Positions 20,740 to 30,969 of a stretch of 64,000 bases of DNA are shown piece after piece. Both the position numbers and the translations under genes were made by a program. Origin of the DNA: Nocardia jinanensis (GTDB lineage: Bacteria > Actinomycetota > Actinomycetes > Mycobacteriales > Mycobacteriaceae); contig NZ_BMMH01000003.1 of the NCBI RefSeq assembly GCF_014645735.1, positions 62,001 to 126,000 of the forward strand, in the 5' to 3' direction. The notes beneath the pieces are model-generated. The model was not told where the DNA came from. It did no database searches and was given only the letters and a program-made list of their open reading frames with translations. Position 1 is the first letter of the stretch. Each line of letters starts with the position of its first letter.

Positions 20740-20981
20740 GACCGCGCCTCGCTAGCGCTCGGCTCGGTCACGAGCACGCTCGTGGCTGCGCCCATAATTC
20801 GCTCGCTGCGCTCACTCAATGACCGCGCCTCGCTAGCGCTCGGCTCCGTCACGAGCACGCTCGTGGCTGCGCCCATAATTCGCTCGCTGCGCTCACTCAA
20901 TGACCGGGCCTCGCTGTCGCTCGGCTCCGTCATGACCACGATAGTGGCTGCGTCGAGTACTCGCTCGCTGCGCTCGCTCAT
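20736..20981 (-). CDS. Possible leader ORF made of tandem repeats, coupled to sepF
   Basis: An 81-codon frame starts with ATG at 20981, 9 nt behind an AAGGAAGG ribosome-binding site. It runs without a stop through three repeats, encoding SERSER-containing units of about 27 residues, and ends in TCATGA across the sepF start. The product is low-complexity (Ser, Glu, Arg, Ala) and no fold is recognisable. If translated it could serve to bring ribosomes to sepF rather than as a functional protein. It may instead be non-functional repeat DNA. Confidence 0.35.
   Translation of the reverse strand: MSERSERVLDAATIVVMTEPSDSEARSLSERSERIMGAATSVLVTEPSASEARSLSERSERIMGAATSVLVTEPSASEARS
20740..20981 (-). 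repeat. Three tandem 80/81-bp repeats upstream of sepF
   Basis: The units are 20981-20902 (80 bp), 20901-20821 (81 bp) and 20820-20740 (81 bp). The second and third differ by one base; the first is more diverged in its middle. Each starts with ATGAGC- or ATTGAGT-like bases followed by GAGCGCAGCGAGCG. Each also contains the inverted repeat CACGAGC/GCTCGTG (imperfect in unit 1) and ends in CGGTC immediately before the next unit or the sepF ATGAGC. Confidence 0.95.
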
Positions 20982-21088
20982 TCTGGTCGACCTTCCTTCG
21001 GCCCCGGTGGCGGCCGGGTGTTGAAGTCTTGCTCAGCCCTCGTCGTGTCCCAGCATATGTGTCGAATGTGACTGATGAGGTTTGTTTG

Positions 21089-22027
21089 CTACGCCGAGGT
21101 TATCGGCCGGGCGCCCAGGAGAGCGGTACCGACACGCACACAGGTGGATCCATGGGCAATAGCTCTTTCAAGATCGTTGGACATTCCGGCGGACAGTTCC
21201 GTCGCACCGGGGTGTCCGGTGCGCAGGCGGGTACAGACTTCGGCCAGGCGGGCGAATTCCGCATCCGGATCGGCGGTACGCGGGGGAATCGCCATAATCC
21301 CTGCTAAACGCAGTTCGGTGGATTCGGCGATGTGATCGGCCAGCGCCGGCACGGCCCCCGGCTCCACCCCGCCGCGCGTGGGATCGGCATCCAGGCTCAC
21401 CTGGATGAGCACCTCCAGCGGAGTGTCCCGCTCACCGGAATCCAGCGCCGCCGCAGTGGCCGTGGCGAGCGCGGTCGCCAGACGTTCGCTGTCCACCGAA
21501 TGCACCGCGTACGCCCACCGCGCCACCTGACGCGCCTTGTTCCGCTGCAACTGCCCGACCAGATGCCAGCGCACACCCAGATCGCTCAGTTCCGCGGCTT
21601 TGGCACCCGCCTCCTGCGGACGGTTCTCGCCGAAGTCCCTGCGGCCCAGACGATACAGTGCGGCGATATCGGATGCCGGGAAATATTTCGTCACCGGCAG
21701 CAGCCGGACATCCCCCGGATCACGACCGGCGGCCGCACACGCTGCGTCGATACGCGCGAGCACCCGGTCGAGGCCCGCGGCCAGCTCCACCGCGCGAGAG
21801 TCGTTCCCGGCCTCGGCGTCACCGGTGTCCGGGACAGCCGACGCCCCGTTCGCACCGAAATCCGCCGATCCGGGTACGGATTCGGCACCGATCCGGTCCC
21901 CCGAACGCGGGCCGCTCACCGCAGCCCGCCGATCAGCCGTAGTCTCCGGTCCGTCATCGGTCTCTCCTCTTCCCGAGCCGATCACCGGCCGCGCGTCGAA
22001 CACCTTGCGCGAGTTCGCGACTCGCAC
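21089..22027 (-). CDS. YggS/PLPBP-family pyridoxal-phosphate homeostasis protein
   Basis: This PLP-binding alanine-racemase-fold protein regulates cellular PLP and amino-acid pools; it has no known catalytic activity. The conserved core starts near residue 78. It includes LLPVTKYFPA with the PLP lysine in VTK, then GENRPQE, WHLVGQLQRNKAR, HSVDS and near the end SAGMSNDLERAI. Before this core lies a roughly 75-residue Ala/Gly/Ser/Asp-rich extension if GTG at 22027 is used; a later start inside it is possible. It sits between pgeF and sepF, the Rv2148c position. Confidence 0.9.
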   Translation of the reverse strand: MRVANSRKVFDARPVIGSGRGETDDGPETTADRRAAVSGPRSGDRIGAESVPGSADFGANGASAVPDTGDAEAGNDSRAVELAAGLDRVLARIDAACAAAGRDPGDVRLLPVTKYFPASDIAALYRLGRRDFGENRPQEAGAKAAELSDLGVRWHLVGQLQRNKARQVARWAYAVHSVDSERLATALATATAAALDSGERDTPLEVLIQVSLDADPTRGGVEPGAVPALADHIAESTELRLAGIMAIPPRTADPDAEFARLAEVCTRLRTGHPGATELSAGMSNDLERAIAHGSTCVRVGTALLGARPITSA

Positions 22028-22078
22028 CGGCCATGCCGCCGCGACGGCCGCACGCGGCGCCGCGGACCACCCGGCCTG

Positions 22079-22810
22079 TCACGCTGTACCCGAATCCATC
22101 CAGATAACACTGCCCAATCGTCCGGTCGGGGCGCCACGGCGATGACTGAACAGCGCCTTGTCCTCGATGGTGCAGCGCGGATCCTCGACAATCGCCGAGA
22201 CCCCGGCGGCGGTGAGCTGGCGCCGAATCCCCGCGCGCAGGTCCAGACCGGGGGTGCCACGGACGGTGGTGGTGGCACTACCGGGAAGGCGCGCTTCCAC
22301 ATCGGCCCGCATCGCGGCGGGCACCTCGTACTGCCGGCCACTGGCGGCCGGGCCCAGCAGCGCCCCGATCCGGTCGAGCCGGGCCCCGGCGGCGACCATC
22401 GCGTCCAGAACCCGCGGCACGATACCGATCCGGGCGCCCACCCGGCCGGCGTGCACGGCCGCCACGACCCCCGCCTCGTCGTCGGACAGCAGTATCGGTA
22501 CGCAATCGGCGGACAACACCACCAGCGCCAGACCCGGCCGCGTGGTGACCAGGGCGTCGGTCCCGGGAAACGGTTCGGTGCGGGGCCCGTCCACCGTCGC
22601 CACGGTACGGCCGTGGATCTGTTCCATCCAGATCACGTGATCGGCGGCCAGCCCGAGGGTCTCGGCGAGCCGGGCACGGTTGCGTCGCACCGCCTCCGGA
22701 TCGTCGCCGACATGATCGCCGAGATTGAACGAATCGTAGGGCGGCGCGGAGAAACCCCCCGCGCGCGTGGTGACGACCCGTCGAACGGTGAGTACCGGTG
22801 CCGCTGTCAT
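22079..22810 (-). CDS. pgeF: Peptidoglycan editing factor PgeF (YfiH/DUF152 family)
   Basis: The family removes wrongly incorporated residues from muropeptide precursors; older annotations call it a laccase-domain protein. In 243 residues the metal-site motifs are visible: the histidine in QIHGR, the cysteine in LSADCVPILL and the histidine in AVHAGRVGA. A late SHRRGAPTGRLGSVIW segment is typical. It lies between ftsZ and yggS, as Rv2149c does, 51 nt ahead of the yggS start. Confidence 0.92.
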   Translation of the reverse strand: MTAAPVLTVRRVVTTRAGGFSAPPYDSFNLGDHVGDDPEAVRRNRARLAETLGLAADHVIWMEQIHGRTVATVDGPRTEPFPGTDALVTTRPGLALVVLSADCVPILLSDDEAGVVAAVHAGRVGARIGIVPRVLDAMVAAGARLDRIGALLGPAASGRQYEVPAAMRADVEARLPGSATTTVRGTPGLDLRAGIRRQLTAAGVSAIVEDPRCTIEDKALFSHRRGAPTGRLGSVIWMDSGTA

Positions 22811-22993
22811 GACACCGAGCCTAGTGGCACTCCCGGGCGGGGCCTGTGGTCCGGCCGCCGGGCAGGCCCGCCCCGGCGGCTGCGCCCACGGATCAGCGCG
22901 GGCGCAGCGTCACGGTGGCACGGGTGGCGAACCTACCTGCGTGGGTACGGAGGCACAGCGACCTCGGCCCGGTTCACCGCGGCGATCGGCGAT

Positions 22994-24286
22994 TCAACGC
23001 CGCATGAAATCCGGGACGTCCACATCGTCGTCGTCATCGTCGGGCAGATCCGGCGGCGGCTGGATATGGGACCGGCTGTTGTGGCTGAGGGTCGGATCCA
23101 CCGGTGGCCGGTTGCGTTCGGTGTCGCGGTAGCTCGGGGCGGGGCCGCGGGCGATGGACGAGGCGGAATCCGACGCCCGGCTCGGGGCAGACTCCTCGGA
23201 ATGGCCGCGGGCCGAGCCGAGTTCGGCGGTCCGGGACTGACCGAGTTCGGCGGTACGCGATTGCGCGGATATCTCCGCGGTACGCCCGGATCCCAGCGAT
23301 CCCCGGGTGGTCGCGGGATCGAAGGTACGCCGCGCCGGGCCGCCACCGTCGAATCCGGCCGCGATCACGGTGACGCGTACCTCGTCGCCGAGCGAATCGT
23401 CGATAACCGTTCCGAAGATGATGTTGGCCTCGATATGCGCGGCCTCCTGCACCAGCGAGGCGGCCTCGTTGATCTCGAACAACCCCAGATCCGAACCACC
23501 GGCGATCGAGAGCAGTACCCCGTGCGCCCCGTCCATGGAGGCTTCCAGCAGCGGTGAGTTGATCGCCGCCTCGGCCGCTTTGACCGACCTGCCCTCCCCT
23601 CTGGACGAACCGATACCCATGAGTGCGCTACCGGCACCGGACATCACACTCTTGACGTCGGCGAAGTCGACGTTGATCAGACCCGGGGTGGTGATCAGGT
23701 CGGTGATGCCCTGGACACCGTTGAGGAGCACCTCGTCGGCGGAGCGGAAAGCGTCCATCAGACTCACCGCGGCATCACCGAGCTGTAGCAGGCGATCATT
23801 GGGTATGACGATCAGCGTGTCGCAGGATTCGCGGAGCAGGTTGATACCGACTTCGGCCTGGTTGCCGCGCCGCTTCCCCTCGAAGGAGAAGGGCCGGGTC
23901 ACGACTCCTATGGTCAGCGCACCCAGTTTGCGCGCGATACTCGCCACCACGGGTGCGCCACCGGTACCGGTACCACCGCCTTCGCCCGCGGTCACGAAGA
24001 CCATATCGGCGCCCTTGAGCACCTCTTCGATCTCGTCCTTGTGATCCTCGGCGGCCTTACGACCCACCTCGGGGTCGGCGCCGGCGCCGAGGCCCCGGGT
24101 GAGCTCCCGCCCGACATCGAGCTTTACGTCGGCATCGCTCATCAGCAGTGCCTGGGCGTCGGTGTTCACCGCGATGAACTCGACACCCTTCAGGCCCTGC
24201 TCGATCATTCGGTTGACGGCGTTCACGCCGCCGCCGCCGATACCGACGACCTTGATCACGGCAAGGTAGTTGTGCGGGGGCGTCAT
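22994..24286 (-). CDS. ftsZ: Cell division GTPase FtsZ
   Basis: This tubulin-like GTPase forms the Z ring. The 430-residue protein has the nucleotide-binding segments [15 protein letters not shown] at the start and the tubulin signature [13 protein letters not shown] (about residue 100). The polymerisation domain continues to about 312. A Ser/Arg/Glu-rich linker follows with short repeats (SRTAELG). The C-terminal peptide [11 protein letters not shown] is the actinobacterial form that binds SepF and other partners. ATG 24286 has an AGGAAGG-type site upstream. The 385-nt gap before it holds its own promoter region. Confidence 0.98.
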   Translation of the reverse strand: MTPPHNYLAVIKVVGIGGGGVNAVNRMIEQGLKGVEFIAVNTDAQALLMSDADVKLDVGRELTRGLGAGADPEVGRKAAEDHKDEIEEVLKGADMVFVTAGEGGGTGTGGAPVVASIARKLGALTIGVVTRPFSFEGKRRGNQAEVGINLLRESCDTLIVIPNDRLLQLGDAAVSLMDAFRSADEVLLNGVQGITDLITTPGLINVDFADVKSVMSGAGSALMGIGSSRGEGRSVKAAEAAINSPLLEASMDGAHGVLLSIAGGSDLGLFEINEAASLVQEAAHIEANIIFGTVIDDSLGDEVRVTVIAAGFDGGGPARRTFDPATTRGSLGSGRTAEISAQSRTAELGQSRTAELGSARGHSEESAPSRASDSASSIARGPAPSYRDTERNRPPVDPTLSHNSRSHIQPPPDLPDDDDDDVDVPDFMRR

Positions 24287-24671
24287 GAGCTCTCGCCTTC
24301 CTTAGATCCAAAGTCTGTCGTTTGCGGATGCCCGGTACCGATCCGCGCGACCACGGTCCGCGGACCACGATCCGGGCAAACCCTGAACCTCAACCATAGG
24401 GTTGGAGTTATGTCAAGTATCCGACTGGTGCGGAACGCTATTCGCCGCCGTCGCGATCCGCTCGCAGGCGCGCCGAGACGATAACCAGTTTCTTCGGCGA
24501 ACTTGCTTCTACCCGGACGGTACGCGACGTATCGTGAACGGTTGCCCAGCTGCCCGCGCCCACATCGTGGAACGCCCCCGGCTCCCGCTACATACGGTCT
24601 CCGGGTGAACGCCCGGGACCGAAGTGGAGCTTCGAACCGAACAGGGTCGAACCGAACAAGATTGCTGGGAA
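24287..24671. other. ftsQ-ftsZ intergenic region
   Basis: These 385 bases contain no gene. Such a gap within an otherwise tightly packed cluster is expected to carry ftsZ promoters. Apart from the TTGACA/palindrome at 24387-24416 and the ribosome-binding site near 24298, I see no other defined site. Confidence 0.5.
24387..24416 (-). promoter_or_regulatory. Candidate ftsZ promoter element with imperfect palindrome
   Basis: Reading the minus strand, TTGACA (24416-24411) is followed at once by an imperfect palindrome, AACTCCAACC and GGTTGAGGTT around CTAT. TTGACA would serve as a -35. The hexamer at 17-nt spacing (TTGAGG) is a poor -10, so the exact promoter is unsettled. The palindrome could be an operator. 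Confidence 0.4.
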
Positions 24672-25364
24672 TCATTTTACCGTGACCAGACTGGGACTCG
24701 AGACGTCGAACACGGTCCCCGGCTGGGTGAGCAGCGGCAGTATTACCGCCGATTTGCGTTCGCCGTCCTCGCTGCTGCCCCAGAGTACAGTGCGACCGTC
24801 GCGCAGTGTCAGGGAAATCTGCGACGCGCCCTGGGCACGCACGGTTTCCACCTGAACCTTCAGCGCCGGCGGCAGCACCCGGGCCACGGTGACCGCGGCG
24901 CGGGTCGACGCGTCCGCGCCGCCCGGCCGGTCGGTGACCAACTGCGGCACCCCGATCGGCGCGGATTCGATGGCGTACTCGATGCCGTCGGCGTCCAGCA
25001 GATGCGCGCCCTCGGGAGAGTCGTAGTACAGCACCGGGGTTCGCGCCTCGATCCGCACCCGCACCGTCGACGGCAGTACCCGCTGGACCCGGGCGCTGCG
25101 GACCTTCGGAATCGTCGCCACCCGCGCGGCCATCGCCGCGGTATCGATCCGCAGGATCGAGCCCGTCTCCGGTACCTGCAGCAGTTCCCGGATCTGTTCG
25201 TCCGGAATCTCGCCCGCCCCTTCGATACGCACCTCGCGCACCGAGAGCAGCGGGGAGAACCAGGCGAGCGCGGCCAGCGTGATCACCAGGGCGATCGCGG
25301 GCAGCGCCCACAGCCGGAACCGCCGCGATCCGCCCATCCCGAATCGTCGCGTCCCGGCCCGCAC
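24672..25364 (-). CDS. ftsQ: Cell division protein FtsQ
   Basis: FtsQ is the bitopic divisome protein that, with FtsB/FtsL, links early and late division proteins. The 230 residues show a short basic cytoplasmic part and one membrane segment (about residues 18-38). The POTRA domain begins LLSVREVRIEGAGEIPDEQI, and a beta domain follows with the typical LPSTVRVRIEARTPVLYY segment. It starts 6 nt behind the murC stop, so it is cotranscribed with the mur genes, as in M. tuberculosis (Rv2151c). Confidence 0.93.
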   Translation of the reverse strand: MRAGTRRFGMGGSRRFRLWALPAIALVITLAALAWFSPLLSVREVRIEGAGEIPDEQIRELLQVPETGSILRIDTAAMAARVATIPKVRSARVQRVLPSTVRVRIEARTPVLYYDSPEGAHLLDADGIEYAIESAPIGVPQLVTDRPGGADASTRAAVTVARVLPPALKVQVETVRAQGASQISLTLRDGRTVLWGSSEDGERKSAVILPLLTQPGTVFDVSSPSLVTVK

Positions 25365-25370
25365 CCCGCC

Positions 25371-26882
25371 TCACCGCCCGTACTGCGGACGCGCGCGTAG
25401 TCCGTCCAGGATCTGGCTGCCGAGCATGGTGACATCGCCGGCGCCCATGGTGATCACGACATCACCGGGCTGGGCGAGACCGGCGACATGACGGCCCACC
25501 CGTGACATATCGGGTTGGTAGTGCACGGGTTTGTGCACCGACTGGGCGACCAACGCTCCGTTGACCCCCGGCAACGGCTCCTCGCGCGCGCCGTAGACGT
25601 CGAGCACCACCACTTCGTCGGCCAGATCGAGGGCGGCGCCGAATTCGGCCGCGAAAGTCGCGGTGCGGCTGTAGAGATGCGGTTGGAAGACCACGATCAC
25701 CCGGCCCCGCCGCGAGAGAGCACCGTCGCGAGCCTCCTGTTCGACCAGTTCGGCCGCGGCCCCGAGCACCGCTCGGACCTCGGTGGGATGGTGCGCATAG
25801 TCGTCGAAGACGCGGACCCGGTTCTCCCGGCCCACGAACTGGAAGCGGCGGTGCACCCCACCGAAACCCTCCAGCCCCTGGATGATCTCGTCCACATCCG
25901 CGCCCGCGGCCCGCGCGGTCAGCAGCGCGGCCAGTGCGTTGAGTGCCATATGACGCCCGGGCACCGACAGGCGCAGCGTCCGCGGCGCGGGTTCGTCGGC
26001 GAGCTGGAACTGGGCGATACCACCGACATCGCGCGGCTCCCAGCTGTGCAGGCGAACCCCGACCGGGACGGGGGCGTCGGGCAGTTCCCCGGAGCCGTAC
26101 CCGAGTACCCGCACACCGCGCGCGGCCAGCCGCTGCCCGGTGCGCTCGGCGAGTGCGCGCGCACCGGGATCGTCCAGACACACCACCAGCAGGCCGCCGT
26201 CGGCCAGGCGGTCGGTGAAATCGTCGAACACCTGGACATAGGCGGCATCGGAGCCGAAGAAGTCCAGATGGTCGGATTCGATATTGGTGACCACCGCGAC
26301 GTCCGGGTCGTACTGCAACAGTGAGCCGTCGCTCTCGTCGGCCTCGGCGACGAAGATATCGCCGCTGCCGTGGTGGGCGTTGGTACCCGCCTCGTTGAGT
26401 TCACCACCCACCGCGAACGACGGGTCCAGCCCGCAATGCTGCAGCGAGACGATGAGCATCGAGGTGGTGGAGGTCTTGCCGTGCGTCCCCGACACCAGCA
26501 GCGTGCGGTGACCGCTCATGAGGGCCGCCAGGACGGTCGGCCGCAGCAGGACCGGGATATCGCGGCGATGCGCTTCCACCAGTTCCGGATTGGTCTTGGG
26601 AATGGCGGCGTAGGTGGTCACCACCACTGTCGGGCCGCCGGGCAGCAGATCCAGCGCACCGGCGTCGTGCCCGATCCGCACCTGGGCGCCGCGCGCCCGC
26701 AGCGCGAGCACACCGCGGCTTTCCTTGGCGTCGGACCCGGACACCTCGCCACCGCGCGACAGCAGGATCCGGGCGATACCCGACATCCCGGCGCCGCCGA
26801 TCCCGACCATGTGGACCCGGGCCAGTTCCGGCGGCAGTGCGCCGGGACCGGTTTCGGGAGCGGTTGTCTGTTCCCCGCTCAC
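25371..26882 (-). CDS. murC: UDP-N-acetylmuramate-L-alanine ligase
   Basis: MurC adds L-alanine to UDP-MurNAc with ATP in the cytoplasm, starting the stem peptide. Seen in 503 residues are the N-terminal Rossmann segment [19 protein letters not shown], the ATP loop [13 protein letters not shown] (about residue 127), the central DESDGS and the C-terminal [14 protein letters not shown] segment. The start ATGA overlaps the murG stop. Confidence 0.97.
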   Translation of the reverse strand: MSGEQTTAPETGPGALPPELARVHMVGIGGAGMSGIARILLSRGGEVSGSDAKESRGVLALRARGAQVRIGHDAGALDLLPGGPTVVVTTYAAIPKTNPELVEAHRRDIPVLLRPTVLAALMSGHRTLLVSGTHGKTSTTSMLIVSLQHCGLDPSFAVGGELNEAGTNAHHGSGDIFVAEADESDGSLLQYDPDVAVVTNIESDHLDFFGSDAAYVQVFDDFTDRLADGGLLVVCLDDPGARALAERTGQRLAARGVRVLGYGSGELPDAPVPVGVRLHSWEPRDVGGIAQFQLADEPAPRTLRLSVPGRHMALNALAALLTARAAGADVDEIIQGLEGFGGVHRRFQFVGRENRVRVFDDYAHHPTEVRAVLGAAAELVEQEARDGALSRRGRVIVVFQPHLYSRTATFAAEFGAALDLADEVVVLDVYGAREEPLPGVNGALVAQSVHKPVHYQPDMSRVGRHVAGLAQPGDVVITMGAGDVTMLGSQILDGLRARPQYGR

Positions 26883-28024
26883 CGGCCCACCACCCGCAGC
26901 ACGATCCGGGCGACCTCGTCGGCGGCATCGCGATGGCCGGCGCCGGCGGCGGCACGGCCCATCTCGGCGATGCGTGCTGGATCCGTGAGCAGCGGTATCA
27001 CCTCATCGATCACATATTTGGGAGAAAGTTCGGGGTCGGCAACGATTCTGCCACCACCGGCCGCGACGACGGGCCGGGCATTGAGTTCCTGTTCACCGTT
27101 TCCGTGCGGCAACGGTACGTACACCGCGGGCAGCCCGACCGCCGACACCTCGGCGACCGTCATCGCCCCGGACCGGCAGACCACCGCGTCGGCAGCGGCG
27201 TAGGCCAGGTCCATCCGCGAAAGGTAGGGCACCGCCACATAGGGCGCGGCGGGGTCGGCTGCCTCGATATCGAGCGAGTTCTTCGGACCGTGTGCGTGCA
27301 ACACCGAGATCCCGGCTGCGGCGAGTTGCGGCGCCGCACCGGAAATCGCCTCGTTGAGCGAGCGCGCACCCTGGGAGCCGCCGAACACCAGCAGGACCGG
27401 TCCCTCGGCCGGCAGGCCGAAATGCTCCCGCGCCTGCGCGCGCAGCCCGGCCCGGTCGAGCGAGGTGATCGCCGAGCGCACCGGTATGCCCACGACCTCG
27501 GCGTCGAGCCCGGACCCGAGTACCGCGGCCAGCACTCGGGCCGCGCGCCGTGCGCCCACCTTGTTCGCGATACCGGCCTTCGCGTTCGCCTCGTGCACCA
27601 CCACCGGTACCGCGCGACGGCGCCCCAGCAACCCCCGGCCCGCGGCGAGATAGGCGGGCAGCGCGACGTAGCCGCCGAATCCGACGATCACATCGGCCTC
27701 GACGGCATCGATGATCTCCCGAGTCCGCGATACCGACGCCCGCACCCGGCCCGGCAACCGCAGCAGATCCGCACTGGGTTTACGCGGCAACGGCACCGGG
27801 GGGATCAGTTCGAGGGGGTAACCCCGTTCGGGCACCAGGGTGGTTTCCAGGCCGCGCTGGGTGCCGAGCGCGGTCACCCGGATCCCGGGATCGAGCCGCC
27901 GCAGCGCATCGGCGACGGCCAGGGCCGGTTCGATATGCCCGGCCGTCCCGCCGCCCGCGACGATCACCGATATCCCGTCCGCGCGCGGTGCCGTGTGCTC
28001 GTGGGCGGACTGAGGTGCGCTCAC
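26879..28024 (-). CDS. murG: UDP-GlcNAc:lipid I N-acetylglucosaminyltransferase
   Basis: MurG transfers GlcNAc to lipid I at the inner membrane face to give lipid II. The 381-residue protein has the glycine-rich loop [15 protein letters not shown] and the second loop [14 protein letters not shown]. The GNGEQELNA acceptor/donor region lies near the C-terminus. GTG at 28024 overlaps the ftsW stop by 4 nt (GTGA) and gives the expected length. The frame is open far upstream, to 29038, but that part is antisense-like sequence within ftsW. Confidence 0.96.
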   Translation of the reverse strand: MSAPQSAHEHTAPRADGISVIVAGGGTAGHIEPALAVADALRRLDPGIRVTALGTQRGLETTLVPERGYPLELIPPVPLPRKPSADLLRLPGRVRASVSRTREIIDAVEADVIVGFGGYVALPAYLAAGRGLLGRRRAVPVVVHEANAKAGIANKVGARRAARVLAAVLGSGLDAEVVGIPVRSAITSLDRAGLRAQAREHFGLPAEGPVLLVFGGSQGARSLNEAISGAAPQLAAAGISVLHAHGPKNSLDIEAADPAAPYVAVPYLSRMDLAYAAADAVVCRSGAMTVAEVSAVGLPAVYVPLPHGNGEQELNARPVVAAGGGRIVADPELSPKYVIDEVIPLLTDPARIAEMGRAAAGAGHRDAADEVARIVLRVVGR

Positions 28025-29457
28025 CTGTTTCTTCCCCGTTCTCGTGCGTGTGTCACCGAATAGCTGGGTTCCCAGGCCCGGGTCGCCCGGAGGGTGTCGG
28101 TACCGCGGCTGTTGGCCCGCGGGCGGGCACGCGGCTCGTCCCGGGGCTCGTTGCGGGCCGGGCGGCGAGCCGGGCCCGGCTCGCGCTCCGGTGCGGCGGC
28201 ACGGGCCCGGACCGGATGGTAGACCTCCGGTTTCGGTAGCCGCAGCAGGCGGCTCACCCGCCCGTCCTGTCCGGCGTGCAGGGCCGCCACCGCTTCGGGT
28301 TCGTGCCGGGCCGCGTTGGCGATGATGCCGAACATGAGCAGCGTCAGTGCCAGTGACGAACCACCCGCCGACACCAGCGGCAACTGCAACCCGGTCACCG
28401 GCAGCAGGCCCACCACATAACCGATGTTGATCAATGCCTGCCCGGTGATCCAGGTGGTGGCGGTCGCCGTGAGCAGGCGCAGGAACGGGTCCACCGAGCG
28501 GGCGGCGATCCGCAGGCCCGTATAGACGAAGAGGGCGAACAGGCCCAGGACGAGGGCGCAGCCCAGGAAGCCGAGTTCCTCGCCGATGATGGCGAAGATG
28601 AAATCGTTGTGCGAGTTGGGCAGATAGCTCCATTTGGCCCGGCTCTGTCCGAGTCCGCGCCCCCACAGCCCGCCGTCTGCCAGCGAGTACATCGCCTGCC
28701 GGGCCTGATAGTTGATGCCCTGTGGGTCGTCGGCGGGGTTGAAGAAGGCGCGCATCCGGTCGGAGCGATAACCGGCGGAGAGCGCGAGAGCAAGGGCGGC
28801 GATGGCGCCCGAGGCGAGGATGGCGACGAACAACCGCACCGGCAGGCCGCCGAACCACAGCAGCGCCAGCAGCACGATACCGAGTGCGATGGTGGTCGAC
28901 AGATTCGGCTGCAGCACGATCAGCAGACACACCAGCAAACCCGCCGGAACCAGCGGTACCAGCAGATTCTTCAGACCTCCCGGATCGTTGGCCGCCCGGC
29001 CCGCTGCCCGCCGCGAGATGAGCAGGTGCGCCCCCCACACCACGAACGTCACCTTCACCAGCTCCGAGGGCTGGACCGAGAAGACTCCGAGGTCGATCCA
29101 GCGGCGGGCGCCGTTGACCGTACTACCGACCCCCGGGATCAGCACGAGTACCAGCAGCAGTACCGAGACCGCGAACACCGGGAAGGACAGCTGGCGCAGC
29201 CGACGCAGCGGTATCCGCAGTGCGAGGTAGAACAGCACCGCGCCGACCAGCGCGTACATCATCTGCTGCACGAACAGCGAATAGGCCGATCCACCGTCGG
29301 CGTAGGACTCCACACTGGAGGCCGACAACACCATCACCAGCCCCAGCAGGGTGAGCAGGGTGGCGATGGTGACGACCAGATGGAACGAGGCCAGCGGCCG
29401 CGCCAGCCAGGCGCCGAACCGGCCCACCTGCACCTGACGCGTGCCGCGCGGTCTCAT
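28021..29457 (-). CDS. ftsW: Peptidoglycan polymerase FtsW (SEDS family)
   Basis: FtsW is the septal SEDS glycosyltransferase that polymerises lipid II together with FtsI. In 478 residues there are about ten membrane helices beginning [24 protein letters not shown] signatures include the RR-W-D segment [20 protein letters not shown] and the late [11 protein letters not shown]. An Arg/Pro-rich cytoplasmic tail of about 90 residues follows. It overlaps murD and murG by 4 nt each. Confidence 0.96.
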   Translation of the reverse strand: MRPRGTRQVQVGRFGAWLARPLASFHLVVTIATLLTLLGLVMVLSASSVESYADGGSAYSLFVQQMMYALVGAVLFYLALRIPLRRLRQLSFPVFAVSVLLLVLVLIPGVGSTVNGARRWIDLGVFSVQPSELVKVTFVVWGAHLLISRRAAGRAANDPGGLKNLLVPLVPAGLLVCLLIVLQPNLSTTIALGIVLLALLWFGGLPVRLFVAILASGAIAALALALSAGYRSDRMRAFFNPADDPQGINYQARQAMYSLADGGLWGRGLGQSRAKWSYLPNSHNDFIFAIIGEELGFLGCALVLGLFALFVYTGLRIAARSVDPFLRLLTATATTWITGQALINIGYVVGLLPVTGLQLPLVSAGGSSLALTLLMFGIIANAARHEPEAVAALHAGQDGRVSRLLRLPKPEVYHPVRARAAAPEREPGPARRPARNEPRDEPRARPRANSRGTDTLRATRAWEPSYSVTHARERGRNR

Positions 29458-30962
29458 AACCGCCGCCCGAGGTCCTCGTCCTTCAGGTCCCCGACCGCAC
29501 CGGCGAAGCTGCGGCCGCGATGGGTGTAGTCGGTGAACATGTCCAGCGATGCCGCCGCCGGTGCCAGCAGCACGGTATCGCCGGGTCCGGCGAACGCCGC
29601 CGCCTCCCGCACCGCACGTTCCATGATCGCGTCGGCGATCGCGGTGTTGCGGGTCCCGGTGATCGCCTCGTCCATGATTGCCTGCCCCATACCGGCATGA
29701 TCCCGCGTACCCAACTCGACCACGGGGACTTCCGGCGCGTGTCGCGCCAGCGCGGCCGCGATCACCGGGGCGTCCGCGCCGAACAGCACGACCGCGACCA
29801 GCCGTTCGGCGACCTCCTCCACCAGATCCTCGACCCCGGCGCCCTTGAGCTGGCCACCGGCGAGCCAGACGACGTGCTGATGGCCCAGGATCGACGAGCG
29901 CGCGGCATGCGGGTTGGTGGCCTTGGAGTCGTCGACGAACTCGACTCCGCCCAATTCCCGGACCAGCGCCGACCGGTGCGGGCCGACCTTGTGCTCGATC
30001 AGGCCCTCACGGACGAACTGCGGGGCGACATCGATGGCCCTGGTCAGCGCGGCGGCGGCGAGGGCATCGGCGATACCGGCCGGTCCGGGCGGGCTGATCT
30101 CCTTGGCCTCGGCCAGGATGGCCGCCTTGGTGAAGGCGCGGTCCAGCAGTTTGCCGTCGACCACACCGAGTTCGCCGTCGGCGGGTACCCCGATCCGGAA
30201 GCCGATGGTGCGACGGGCCTTCGAGCGGCGGGCCAGCCGGGCGGCCACCGGATCGTCGAGACCGACCACCCCGATCCGGCCGAGGAGCGCCCGCGATTTC
30301 GCCGCCGCGTACGCGTCGAGCCCGCCGTGCCAATCCAGATGGTCCTCGGCCACGTTCAGGACGACCCCGGCTTCCGGCCGCACCGACGGCGCCCAGTGCA
30401 ACTGGAACGACGAGAGTTCCACGGCCAGCACCTGCGGTCCCGGATTACGGCGCAGGGCGTCCAGGATCGGCAGGCCGATATTCCCGCAGGCGACGCTGGG
30501 GATACCGGCGGCGCGCAGGATGGAATGGGTCATCTGCGTCGTCGTGGTCTTACCGTTGGTTCCGGTCACCACCAGCCATTTGCGGACCGGACCGTAGATC
30601 CGGGCCTGATCCACCCACCAGGCGAACTCGACATCCCCCCAGACCGGGATCCCCTCGGATACCGCCGACGCCAGGACCGGGGAGTCCGGTCGCCAGCCGG
30701 GGCTGGTGATCACCAGCGCGAACCGCGACCAGTCGGTCCGTTCCAGTTCGGGTGTGGGCGCGATTTCCAGGCCCAGTTCGGCGGCTTCGGTCAGCGCCGC
30801 GGCCCCGCTGTCGGTGACGACCGGCCGGGCCCCGATATCGCGCAGCGGTGTGATCAGCGAACGACCCGAGATACCCCATCCCGCGACCAGCACCTCGCGG
30901 CCACGCAGAAATTCCAGCATCGGGCCCGGCGAACGCAGGGCCCGCGGCGTATGTTCCTCCAT
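29454..30962 (-). CDS. murD: UDP-N-acetylmuramoyl-L-alanine-D-glutamate ligase
   Basis: MurD adds D-glutamate to UDP-MurNAc-L-Ala. In 502 residues the ATP loop VVTGTNGKTTTTQM (about residue 130), the NVAEDHLDWHGGLDAYAAAK segment and the C-terminal DDSKATNPHAA are present. All are standard for the Mur ligase family. It is 7 nt behind mraY and overlaps ftsW. Confidence 0.96.
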   Translation of the reverse strand: MEEHTPRALRSPGPMLEFLRGREVLVAGWGISGRSLITPLRDIGARPVVTDSGAAALTEAAELGLEIAPTPELERTDWSRFALVITSPGWRPDSPVLASAVSEGIPVWGDVEFAWWVDQARIYGPVRKWLVVTGTNGKTTTTQMTHSILRAAGIPSVACGNIGLPILDALRRNPGPQVLAVELSSFQLHWAPSVRPEAGVVLNVAEDHLDWHGGLDAYAAAKSRALLGRIGVVGLDDPVAARLARRSKARRTIGFRIGVPADGELGVVDGKLLDRAFTKAAILAEAKEISPPGPAGIADALAAAALTRAIDVAPQFVREGLIEHKVGPHRSALVRELGGVEFVDDSKATNPHAARSSILGHQHVVWLAGGQLKGAGVEDLVEEVAERLVAVVLFGADAPVIAAALARHAPEVPVVELGTRDHAGMGQAIMDEAITGTRNTAIADAIMERAVREAAAFAGPGDTVLLAPAAASLDMFTDYTHRGRSFAGAVGDLKDEDLGRRL

Positions 30963-30969
30963 CGTCAGC

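Noticed and set aside
20740..20981. A CRISPR array upstream of sepF
   Set aside because: The units are directly adjacent without spacers, are 80/81 bp long, and no cas gene is present.
26879..29038. MurG fused to a 340-residue N-terminal extension
   Set aside because: The extension is an out-of-frame reading of ftsW with Arg/Gly-rich nonsense. GTG 28024 with a 4-nt overlap gives the normal MurG.
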